Positions 56,774 to 64,000 of a stretch of 64,000 nucleotides of DNA are shown in pieces; the first letter of the stretch is position 1; each line of letters begins with the position of its first letter. The position numbers and the translations under genes are program-made. Origin of the DNA: DAISKN01 sp963716925 (GTDB taxonomy: Bacteria; Acidobacteriota; Vicinamibacteria; Marinacidobacterales; SMYC01); contig CAVQUX010000025.1 of NCBI GenBank assembly GCA_963716925.1, positions 62,001-126,000 of the forward strand. The letters run 5' to 3'. Under the pieces are notes generated by a model, which saw only the letters and a program-made list of their open reading frames with translations, was not told where the DNA came from and did no database searches.

Positions 56774-57943
56774 ATGAAACGCTGGCCCGAGATGACCCTC
56801 GCCGGAGGTCCCGTCCAGGCGACGGAGCGGACGCTTCGCGACATGGCTCGTCCGATCCTCTACCACTACGATCCCGTGTTCATCGAGCTCTTCGACCGGG
56901 CATCGACCCTTCTCAAGACCGTCTACCGCACGAAGCACGACGTCGTCATCCTGCAGGGCGAGGCGATTCTCGGTCTGGAGGCGGCGGCCGCCTGCCTGCT
57001 CTCGCCCGGAGACAAGGTGCTCAACCTCGTTTCCGGCGTCTTCGGCAAGTGGTTCGAGCTGTTCATCGACAAGTACGGAGGCGAGACCGTCGAGCTTCGG
57101 GTTCCCTACAACGAAGCCATCGATCCCGAGACGGTGAGGAAGAAGCTGAAGGCGACTCCGGGGATCCGATTCCTCTCCGTAGTCCACTCGGAGACCCCCT
57201 CGGCGACGGTGAATCCCGTGGCGGAGATCGGAAAGATCGCGAAGGAGTTCGGGGTCATCACCCTCGTCGACACCGTCTCCGGTCTCGGCGGCGAAGCGCT
57301 GAGCCCCGAAGAGTGGGGAATCGACGTCGCCATCGCCGGGCCGCAGAAATGCCTCGGCGGCCCTCCGGGGCTCTCTCTCCTCGCGATCAGCCCCGAAGCG
57401 TGGAAGGCGATGGAGTCGAAAAAGGACCCGCTTCGCGGGAGCTTCCTCTCCATCCTCGACTGGAAGGACACCTGGCTCGAGAAGAAGGTCTTCCCCTACA
57501 CGCCCTCGGTCAGCACGATGTACGGACTCGAGTCCGCGCTGGCGCAGGCGGTCGAGGAAGGCGTGGAGCGGATGGCGGCGAGGCACGGCGCGATCGCCCG
57601 CGCCTGCCGCCGCGGGGTCGAGGCGATGGGGCTGAAGCTCTGGGCGGCACGGGAGGAGATCGCGGGTCCGGTAGTGACCGGAGTCGTGGTCCCCGAGGGA
57701 ATCGAAGACAAGGCGCTCCGGGGACATCTTCGCGAGCGGTACGGGATCATGATCTCGGGCGGCTACGGGGAGCTCTCGGGGAAGCTCTTCCGACTCGGCC
57801 ACATGGGAATGGCGGCGCATCCCGCGTACCTGTGCGCGCAGCTCGCGATGCTCGAGCGCACTCTCAAGGACCTCGGTCGCGATGTCCACCTCGGATCCGG
57901 AGTCGGAGCCGCTCTCGAGTCTCTCTCGGGCTGGAGCTTCTGA
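56774..57943 (+). CDS. PLP-dependent class V aminotransferase (alanine-glyoxylate type)
   Basis: 389 residues, fold type I. The PLP Lys is in GPQKCLGGPPG near 193-203; upstream are GEAILGLEAAAACLL and LVDTVSGLGGE (the Asp that contacts the pyridine N). This group includes alanine/serine-glyoxylate and pyridoxamine-pyruvate transaminases. Exact substrate is unclear. ATG 56774, with GGGGAG upstream. The stop overlaps the next start (TGATG). Confidence 0.87.
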   Translation: MKRWPEMTLAGGPVQATERTLRDMARPILYHYDPVFIELFDRASTLLKTVYRTKHDVVILQGEAILGLEAAAACLLSPGDKVLNLVSGVFGKWFELFIDKYGGETVELRVPYNEAIDPETVRKKLKATPGIRFLSVVHSETPSATVNPVAEIGKIAKEFGVITLVDTVSGLGGEALSPEEWGIDVAIAGPQKCLGGPPGLSLLAISPEAWKAMESKKDPLRGSFLSILDWKDTWLEKKVFPYTPSVSTMYGLESALAQAVEEGVERMAARHGAIARACRRGVEAMGLKLWAAREEIAGPVVTGVVVPEGIEDKALRGHLRERYGIMISGGYGELSGKLFRLGHMGMAAHPAYLCAQLAMLERTLKDLGRDVHLGSGVGAALESLSGWSF

Positions 57944-59937
57944 TGCTCCGCTTCGCCCCAGCATGGGCCTTCGCCCTCTGCCTGGTCTGCGGCCCGATCG
58001 AGGCCCGGGTCGCGCGTCTTCGCGTCGACCGCCGCGAGGTTCTTCTCGACGGCCGCGCATTCGGCCTCGCCGGTCCCTACGAGAAGCTCTCCGGGCAAGT
58101 CGAGTTCGCCCTCGATCCCGAGCTCGCGGCGAACCGCTCGGTCGTCGATCTCGCGCTCGCTCCCCGCAACGAGAACGGTGACGTCGAGTTCCACGCGGAC
58201 TTCTACCTGCTCAAGCCGGTGGACCCGGCGAGGGGCAATGGGGTCCTCTTCTACGAAGCCGGCAACCGCGGAACCAAGCGCATCCTGCCCGTTTTCCAGA
58301 GCGCTTCTCCCTCGCAGGATCCCTCGAGCGCGGCGGAGATCGGAAACGGGACCCTCATGGTCCAGGGGTTCTCGCTTCTCTGGATGGGCTGGCAATGGGA
58401 CGTCCCCGAGGGTCGCATGCGCATGGAGATGCCGGTGGCGACCCAGAGAGGCGAGCCGATTCGGGGTCTGGTGCGCGGCAACTTCATCGGCGAGGGCGGG
58501 ACGACGGCGAGCCTCGCCGATCGCGGGCATCGAGCCTATCCCGTCCTCGACCCCGGGAGCTCCGAGCATCAGATGACGGTTCGCGCCCGACCCTTCGACC
58601 CGCCGCAGCCGATCGCTCGCGAGCGGTTCCGCTTCCTGGACTCTTCGACCGTGGCTCTCGATTCCGGCTTCGAGCCGGGCCTCATCTACGACGTCGTCTA
58701 CGAGAGCGAGAACCCGCGCGTCGTGGGAACGGGGCTCGCGGGGACACGCGACCTGGTGAGCTTCTTCAAGCACGAGCGCGGCGAGGGGAATCCCCTCCCC
58801 GGCATCCGCTCGGCGATCGGCTGGGGCGTCTCGCAGACCGGACGTTTCCTCCGCCACTTCGTCTATCAGGGATTCAACGCCGACGAGAGCGGAAGAAAGG
58901 TTTTCGACGGCCTCATCGACCAGGTGGGCGGCGCCGGCCGCGGCTCGTTCAACCATCGATTCGGTCAGGCGTCGAGAGACGCGCTCCAGCACTTCAACAT
59001 CCTCTACCCCGTCGACATGTTTCCCTTCACCGACGGGCTCGAGGTCGATCCGGAGACGGAAGTCGAGGACGGGCTTCTGCGGCGCGCCGCGGAGAGCGGC
59101 ACCGTGCCCAGGTTCTTCCATATCCTCACCAACTCGGAGTACTTCAACCGCGCGGGCTCGCTCACCACGACCGATCCCGCGGGAGTCCGGGACGCGGCGA
59201 TTCCGGAGACGAGCCGCGTCTATTTCATCGCGGGAGCGCCGCACATCGTCGGTGCTTTTCCTCCGGCGCCGAACTCCGACCCCGCGTTCCTCGGCCGGGC
59301 GCCGATGAATCCCCTTCGATACGAGGCCGTGGTACGTGCGCTGTTCCACGCCATGGTGCTCTGGGTCGAAGACGGAACGCCTCCTCCCGGGAGCGCCTAC
59401 CCGACGATCGCGGAAGGAACGCTCGCGAAGCCGGAGGCCGCCTCCTGGCCCGCGATCCCCGGCTTCGACATTCCCCGCGAGCCTCAGACTCCTCACCGGC
59501 TCGACTTCGGCCCCGACTGGGAGCGGGGCATCGTCGCCTACGAGCCACCGCGCGTGGGAAAGCCGTTCGTGGTCCTGGTCCCGACGGTAGACCCGGACGG
59601 CAACGACCGCTCGGGAATCCGTCTCCCCGAGATCGAGGTTCCGCTCGCGACCCATACCGGCTGGAGCTACCGCCATCCCTCGATCGGAGCCCCGGAACGG
59701 CTCGCGAGCGAGATCGGCTCGTACCTCCCTTTCCCCCGGACTCGACAAGATCGCGAGCGCGCGTCCGATCCCAGGAGGAGCGTCGAAGAGCGTTACGAAA
59801 GCGAGATGGCCTACGTCGGAGCCATCACCGATTCCGCCCTCGGGCTCGTCCAGAAAAGGTATCTCCTGGCGGAGGACTTGCCGGAGATCGTTTCCCGGGC
59901 CCGTGCGCATTATCATTGGGCGATGCGCGCAGAGTGA
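57943..59937 (+). CDS. Secreted alpha/beta-hydrolase-domain protein (PF20091-like)
   Basis: 664 residues with a signal peptide (about 1-22). Long segments such as LYYEAGNRG-like FYEAGNRGTKR, WGWQWD-like MGWQWDVP, GVSQTGRFLRHFVYQGFN (nucleophile-elbow-like GVSQTG) and the C-terminal RYLLAEDLP mark a family of large secreted alpha/beta hydrolases. The Ser in GVSQTG is the probable nucleophile. Substrate unknown, perhaps an ester or lactone. Starts one base into the aminotransferase stop and is followed after 3 bases by a histidine kinase gene. Confidence 0.78.
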   Translation: MLRFAPAWAFALCLVCGPIEARVARLRVDRREVLLDGRAFGLAGPYEKLSGQVEFALDPELAANRSVVDLALAPRNENGDVEFHADFYLLKPVDPARGNGVLFYEAGNRGTKRILPVFQSASPSQDPSSAAEIGNGTLMVQGFSLLWMGWQWDVPEGRMRMEMPVATQRGEPIRGLVRGNFIGEGGTTASLADRGHRAYPVLDPGSSEHQMTVRARPFDPPQPIARERFRFLDSSTVALDSGFEPGLIYDVVYESENPRVVGTGLAGTRDLVSFFKHERGEGNPLPGIRSAIGWGVSQTGRFLRHFVYQGFNADESGRKVFDGLIDQVGGAGRGSFNHRFGQASRDALQHFNILYPVDMFPFTDGLEVDPETEVEDGLLRRAAESGTVPRFFHILTNSEYFNRAGSLTTTDPAGVRDAAIPETSRVYFIAGAPHIVGAFPPAPNSDPAFLGRAPMNPLRYEAVVRALFHAMVLWVEDGTPPPGSAYPTIAEGTLAKPEAASWPAIPGFDIPREPQTPHRLDFGPDWERGIVAYEPPRVGKPFVVLVPTVDPDGNDRSGIRLPEIEVPLATHTGWSYRHPSIGAPERLASEIGSYLPFPRTRQDRERASDPRRSVEERYESEMAYVGAITDSALGLVQKRYLLAEDLPEIVSRARAHYHWAMRAE

Positions 59938-59940
59938 ACG

Positions 59941-62226
59941 ATGCCTGAACGGGTTGAAACCGCTACCCCGCCGGACGAAGCGCTGCCGCGGAGTCTGATC
60001 GTCGCCGTACTGGTCCTGACACCCGTTCCGTTCCTCCTGAAGTCTCTGGGACTCTTCGTCGACGTGGAGGCGTCGGCGGGATTGGTTCACAGCCTTCTCG
60101 AGTGGAGCTGCGTCTGCCTCGCGCTCTTCACCTTCGGACTCGGCATCCTGGCCTGGATCGCCCGCCCGGATCCGCTGGTGCTGATCATCGCCCTCGCGGC
60201 CCTGCTCTCGGGAATCTCCGACTCCCACCACACCATGACGACCTCGGGCCTGCTCGCCCACAGCGGTCGATTCGAGGACTTCGTTCAGTGGTCGGGGGGG
60301 ATCGGGCGCCTGCTTCGGGCGCTGGTTCTGATCGTGGGAGCGGTCTACCTCCTCTATTTCCATCGAGAGAACCGCCCCGCGTCCAGGCACAGGCTCGCCG
60401 CACTCCTCTCGATCGGAGCGATCGGGACCTTCGGGCTCCTGTGGACCCTGCTCGTCGACTCGATCCCCCGCACTCTTCCCGGGACGTTCTCCAGCCGGCC
60501 CTGGGACCTCCCGCTGCTCATCCTCATCCTGCTCTCGGGGGCCATCTTCATCCCCCTGGTGCGACGGCGCCCGAGCCTCCTGGCGAAGGCGGTTCTGCTA
60601 GCGAGCATCCCCGAAGCCGCGGTGGGTTTCCACTTCGCCTTCGGCACCCTGACCCTCTACGACGGGAACTATTTCAGCGCCCACGCGCTCAAGGTTCTCG
60701 CCGCCCTCGTCCCCTTGAGCGCGGTGTGTCTCCACCTGGTGCGGTCCCATCGCCGCGAGGTCGCCGCCGTCGAATCGATGCAGAAGCTCGTCCGGAGCCT
60801 GGAGACGGCGGAGAACGAGCTGCGCGCGAAGGAAGTGCGCCTCAACCAGCTCACGCAGAGCATCACGGAAGTCTTCTGGATCGTCACCCCCGGCGGTTTG
60901 GAGATGCACTACGTCAGCCCAGCGTACGAAGAGATCTTCGGACTGACCGCCGAGAGTCTCTACCGAAACCCTCTCTCGTTTCTCGACGCGATTCACCCCG
61001 ACGACCGGCAGAGCATGGTCGACGTGATCTCGAACGAGCGGGGCGACTTCGAGCTCGACTACCGGATCATCCGTCCCGAGGGAGAAGTTCGGTGGCTCCG
61101 GACTCGCGGGTTTCCCATCCGCAACGAAGCGGGCGAGGTCTACCGGCTGGCGGGAGTGACCGAGGACGTGACCGACCGCAGGCGCGCGGAAGAGGAGCTG
61201 CGAAAGAGCGAGGCCCGCACCCGGGCCCTTCTGAGAGCGATGCCCGACCTGATGTTCCGGATGAGCCGGGCAGGACTGTTCGTCGACTACTACGCGCCGA
61301 ACAGCACCAGTCTGTATCGTCCCCCGAGCGTCTTTCTCGGGGCCAACGTCCGGAAGGTGCTGGGCCCGACGCTCGGCGAGATGTTCCAGAGCTCGATCGA
61401 GCGGGCGCTTTCGACGGGCGTGGTCCAGACGCTGGAATATCGTCTTCCCCACGACGGCTGCACCGGCGATTTCGAAGCCCGGTTCGCACCCAGCTCCGAC
61501 GAAGAGGTCCTGGTCGTCGTCCGCGACGTCACCGAACAGAAGCGCCTCCAGAGGGAGATCCTCGAGATCAGCAACCGCGAGCAGGAGCGTCTGGGCCACG
61601 ATCTCCACGACGGAATCGCCCAGCAGCTCATGGGCATCGCTTTACTCTGCAAGGTCCTGCAGAAGCAGCTCGAGAGGGAGGAGATTCCCGAGGCGGAGCA
61701 GGCGAGCCAGATCGAGAAGCTGGTGGAAGACGCGCTGTCGCAGACCCGGAGCCTCGCGCGCGGGCTGTCACCGGTCGAGATCGACGCCGGAGGGCTCGAA
61801 GCCGCCCTCGAGGACCTCGCCCGCCGGATCGAACGGATCCACGGCGTCCGCTGCGTCTTTCGGTCGGAACGTAGGGTCCTGACCGGAAGCCGGGCCGAAG
61901 CCCTTCATCTCTATCGCATCACCCAGGAGGCGGTCAGCAACGCCCTGCGCCACGCCAGCCCCACGCGCATCGTCATCGACCTCTCGAGCGCCAATGGCCG
62001 CCGCCGGCTCACGGTCATGGACGACGGCATAGGAATAGCTCCCAACCCCGAGGCGTCCCGGAAGAAGGGGAGCGTGGGGGGCATGGGGCTCCACATCATG
62101 CGCTACCGCGCCCGCATGATCGACGCGATCTTCGACGTCCGCCCCGCGCCCGAAAAGGGCACGCTCGTCACCTGCGAGTGGTCCCCCGCTCCCGAGCCCG
62201 TCGTTCGTCAGTTCCAGAGCAGCTGA
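59941..62226 (+). CDS. Membrane PAS-domain histidine kinase (NarX/HisKA_3 type)
   Basis: 761 residues. Seven or so membrane segments (about 18-265), a coiled coil, two PAS domains (about 300-420 and 425-540), then HisKA_3 with RLGHDLHDGIAQQL near 548-561 and an ATPase domain (QEAVSNALRHA, DDGIGI, GGMGLHIM). Phospho-acceptor His is in HDLHDG. No response regulator gene adjoins. It begins three bases after the hydrolase gene, so it is likely co-transcribed with it. Confidence 0.9.
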   Translation: MPERVETATPPDEALPRSLIVAVLVLTPVPFLLKSLGLFVDVEASAGLVHSLLEWSCVCLALFTFGLGILAWIARPDPLVLIIALAALLSGISDSHHTMTTSGLLAHSGRFEDFVQWSGGIGRLLRALVLIVGAVYLLYFHRENRPASRHRLAALLSIGAIGTFGLLWTLLVDSIPRTLPGTFSSRPWDLPLLILILLSGAIFIPLVRRRPSLLAKAVLLASIPEAAVGFHFAFGTLTLYDGNYFSAHALKVLAALVPLSAVCLHLVRSHRREVAAVESMQKLVRSLETAENELRAKEVRLNQLTQSITEVFWIVTPGGLEMHYVSPAYEEIFGLTAESLYRNPLSFLDAIHPDDRQSMVDVISNERGDFELDYRIIRPEGEVRWLRTRGFPIRNEAGEVYRLAGVTEDVTDRRRAEEELRKSEARTRALLRAMPDLMFRMSRAGLFVDYYAPNSTSLYRPPSVFLGANVRKVLGPTLGEMFQSSIERALSTGVVQTLEYRLPHDGCTGDFEARFAPSSDEEVLVVVRDVTEQKRLQREILEISNREQERLGHDLHDGIAQQLMGIALLCKVLQKQLEREEIPEAEQASQIEKLVEDALSQTRSLARGLSPVEIDAGGLEAALEDLARRIERIHGVRCVFRSERRVLTGSRAEALHLYRITQEAVSNALRHASPTRIVIDLSSANGRRRLTVMDDGIGIAPNPEASRKKGSVGGMGLHIMRYRARMIDAIFDVRPAPEKGTLVTCEWSPAPEPVVRQFQSS

Positions 62227-62248
62227 GCTCTTTCATCTGGAGGTCTTT

Positions 62249-63364
62249 TTGAGCACATCGAGATGGATACGTCCTTTCGCCCCCGCGCTCCCCGTGTTTC
62301 TGGTCTCGCTCCTCGGAATCGCGTGCCAGCAGCCCCAGGCGCCTCCGGCATCGGAGCCGCCGGCGTCAGCGGCAGCGCCGGCGGGTGCGGTCTACGAGGG
62401 GGAGGCCTTCACTTTTCACGAGATCCAACCGGGGATCTACCACGCGGTGGGCACCGGGAACCTCTCCGTCGGGTGCAACGGCGCGATCATCGTGAACGAT
62501 GACGACGTCCTCATCGTCGACTCCCACATCACGCCCGCGGCCGCCTGGGCGCTCTTGAAGGAGCTCAAGAACATCACCGACAAGCCGGTGCGCTACGTCG
62601 TGAACACCCATTTCCATTTCGACCACGCGCACGGAAACCAGGTGTTCCCGGAAGGGGTCGAGATCATCGGGCACGAGTTCACCCGGGAAAAGCTCGTGGC
62701 CGGCGGCTCGAAGAACGGGCGTTCGTGGGACCTCTTCGTGGGCGGCCTCCCGGCGCGCATCACAGAGATGGAGGCGGAGCTGAAGGCCGCCCGGGACGCC
62801 TCCGACCAGACCAAAGTGCAGGAGCTCGAGAAGAACATCGCGATCCAGAAGCACTATCAGGACGCGACCGGAGCGATCGAAGTCACTCCGCCCACGACGA
62901 CGCTTTCGCAGAGGATGACGCTCTTCCGCGGCGGCCGGGAAATTCAACTGCTGTATTTCGGGCGCGGGCACACCGGAGGCGACGTCGTCGTCTACCTGCC
63001 CCGGGAGAAGGTCGTCGCCACCGGCGATCTGCTCACCGAGGGTCTTTCGTACATGGGAGACGGCTACCTCGAAGAGTGGGCCGATACTCTCGAGGAGCTG
63101 AAGTCGCTCGATTTCGAGGTGGTCCTCCCGGGACACGGCGAGGCGTTTCGCGAGAGGGAGAAGGTCGATTACTTCCAGGCCTACCTGCGCGACCTATCGA
63201 AGAAGATCGCCAAGATGCACGCCGACGGCGTGAGCGCCAAAGACGCGGCCCAGAAGATCGACATGACCAATCACGCCGCGCACTTTCCGACCATCACCGG
63301 GCCGGGAGTGCATCCGCACGCCGTCGAGCGGGCCTACGCTCTCCTGGAAGGCGCGGAGCAGTAG
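62249..63364 (+). CDS. Metallo-beta-lactamase-fold lipoprotein
   Basis: 371 residues from TTG 62249, with GGAGGTC upstream. Signal peptide ends at a lipobox (LLGIAC, Cys about 26). The MBL motif HFHFDHAHG (His122, His124, Asp126, His127), GRGHTGGDVVVY and LPGHGE complete a two-zinc site. Substrates of such envelope MBL proteins include lactones, sulfates and beta-lactams; which applies is unknown. The stop TAG is the first triplet of the structured repeat. Confidence 0.88.
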   Translation: MSTSRWIRPFAPALPVFLVSLLGIACQQPQAPPASEPPASAAAPAGAVYEGEAFTFHEIQPGIYHAVGTGNLSVGCNGAIIVNDDDVLIVDSHITPAAAWALLKELKNITDKPVRYVVNTHFHFDHAHGNQVFPEGVEIIGHEFTREKLVAGGSKNGRSWDLFVGGLPARITEMEAELKAARDASDQTKVQELEKNIAIQKHYQDATGAIEVTPPTTTLSQRMTLFRGGREIQLLYFGRGHTGGDVVVYLPREKVVATGDLLTEGLSYMGDGYLEEWADTLEELKSLDFEVVLPGHGEAFREREKVDYFQAYLRDLSKKIAKMHADGVSAKDAAQKIDMTNHAAHFPTITGPGVHPHAVERAYALLEGAEQ

Positions 63365-63473
63365 CAGGTTGCGGAAAAACGGAGCCGCAACCTGCGCGAG
63401 CGGAGCGAGCCCGGCCCGCCAATTGGGAGTGCTTCGCCGACATCTTCGGGCCGCGGGGGTGGGGCCCCGCGGC
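63362..63473 (-). repeat. Structured intergenic repeat, copy 2
   Basis: Inverted relative to 28327-28429. It shares the GC hairpin, the block GCGAGCGGAGCGAGCCCGGCC, GACATCTTCGG and the A-rich stem-loop. Its stem is CAGGTTGCGG / CCGCAACCTG: the C-to-T change in one arm is matched by G-to-A in the other. It fills the gap between the convergent MBL and msrA genes, and its first triplet is the MBL stop codon. Confidence 0.8.
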
Positions 63474-63491
63474 CCTGAGGCGCTCTAAAGA

Positions 63492-64000
63492 TCACGTGGG
63501 ATTCTTCCAGAGCTTCTCCAGAGCCCGATCGCGTCCGCACCGGCTGCGATAGAACTTGTAGCGGAGGGGATTCTTCTGGTAATAGTCCTGGTGATACTCC
63601 TCCGCGGGGTAGAACGGCGTCGCCGGTCGGATCGCCGTGGTGATGGCCTTCTTCAGGCGGCCCGAGTCGACGAGCTTCCGCTTCGAGTCCTCGGCCAGGC
63701 GGCGCTCGTCCTCGTCGTGAAAGAAGATCGCGGTTACGTACTGCTCGCCGCGATCGCAGAACTGCCCGTTCCCGTCCGTCGGATCGACGTTCCGCCAGAA
63801 GACGTCGAGAAGCTTCTCGTAGGAGATTTTCGCTGGATCGTAGGCGACTTCGACGGATTCGAGGTGACCGGTTCCCCCGTAGGAGACCTGCTCGTAGCTC
63901 GGGCTCGGAACCTTGCCCCCGGTATATCCGGAAGTCGTCGAAACCACTCCCTCGAGCTCGTCGAACGGCGCTTCCATGCACCAGAAGCATCCACCGGCGA
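63492..64000 (-). CDS. msrA: Peptide methionine sulfoxide reductase A (partial, cut by window end)
   Basis: The gene runs off the right edge. The visible part includes the catalytic GGCFWC motif at the very edge (Cys near 63984), then EAPFDELEGV, TTSGYTGG, YEQVSYGGTGHLESVEV, FWRNVDPTDGNGQFCDRGEQY and the C-terminal ending. It reduces methionine-S-sulfoxide in proteins. A resolving-Cys region is not evident in the short C-terminus. Convergent with the MBL gene across the structured repeat. Confidence 0.93.
   Translation of the reverse strand, partial: AGGCFWCMEAPFDELEGVVSTTSGYTGGKVPSPSYEQVSYGGTGHLESVEVAYDPAKISYEKLLDVFWRNVDPTDGNGQFCDRGEQYVTAIFFHDEDERRLAEDSKRKLVDSGRLKKAITTAIRPATPFYPAEEYHQDYYQKNPLRYKFYRSRCGRDRALEKLWKNPT

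Noticed and set aside
1..64000. CRISPR array, tRNA, rRNA or insertion sequence
   Set aside because: No regularly spaced repeats, cloverleaf sequences, rRNA motifs or transposase genes were recognised; a tRNA or covariance-model scan would settle it.

Overview
The window is high-GC bacterial chromosome with densely packed genes on both strands. It most resembles an Acidobacteriota genome. The main pointers are an orphan MacB/FtsX-type permease of the kind amplified in acidobacteria (24150-26651), a Ser/Thr kinase fused to a TolB-like/TPR C-terminus (33470-35752), a CBM9/DUF5916 outer-membrane protein, a fragment of an Oar-like TonB receptor, and an ECF42/YCII pair. This placement is inference; no rRNA or tRNA gene was seen. 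A gram-negative envelope is certain from the TonB receptor, outer-membrane barrels and lipoproteins.

Layout. (1) 39-8965, minus strand: a lipid-polyketide locus. A fatty-acyl-AMP ligase leads into a type I PKS (ACP-KS-AT-DH-KR-ACP), followed by an R2-like diiron enzyme and an UndA-like haem-oxygenase-fold enzyme. An SCP2 protein and an ArsR regulator sit beside it. (2) 10357-19927: an exopolysaccharide locus with a Pga-like logic but unusual protein architectures. It encodes a GT2 synthase with a PilZ-like domain, a membrane-anchored deacetylase with a lectin-like domain, and a 1392-residue TPR/deacetylase/beta-barrel fusion. A lectin-like secreted protein and a GH18 hydrolase face them. (3) 19979-23999: a methyltransferase, a membrane protein, a CheY-like regulator bracketed by an imperfect direct repeat, and a LytS-type kinase with an AraC-type response regulator. 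(4) 24150-35752: export permease, ECF42/YCII, a TPR histidine kinase, a WYL regulator with neighbours, DinB, and a Ser/Thr kinase. (5) 35904-39267: ilvB-ilvN-ilvC. (6) 39373-49839: oxidoreductase, cyclophilin, DUF5916 protein, a small-molecule kinase, an amidohydrolase, DUF2513, DUF4159 and a PhoX phosphatase behind a PHO-box-like site. (7) 49918-55098: YfiR, TonB receptor and a GGDEF-EAL protein, a likely c-di-GMP signalling unit. (8) 55321-64000: molybdopterin oxidoreductase, a rearranged gene fragment, GGCT, an aminotransferase/hydrolase/kinase run, a metallo-beta-lactamase-fold lipoprotein, and msrA cut by the window edge.

Two features cut across the window. First, ten apparent single-base insertions and one deletion interrupt otherwise well-conserved genes (FAAL, KS, ArsR, DUF5916 protein, kinase, amidohydrolase, PhoX). 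Six of these lie within 1.2 kb at about 43.5-44.6 kb. At nearly every site, removing or restoring one base gives the family consensus, so sequence error is more likely than decay. Second, a structured repeat of about 105 bp occurs twice in opposite orientations, at 28327-28429 and 63362-63473. A compensatory base change in its stem suggests selected structure, and its edge supplies the TAG stop codon of the adjacent gene both times.
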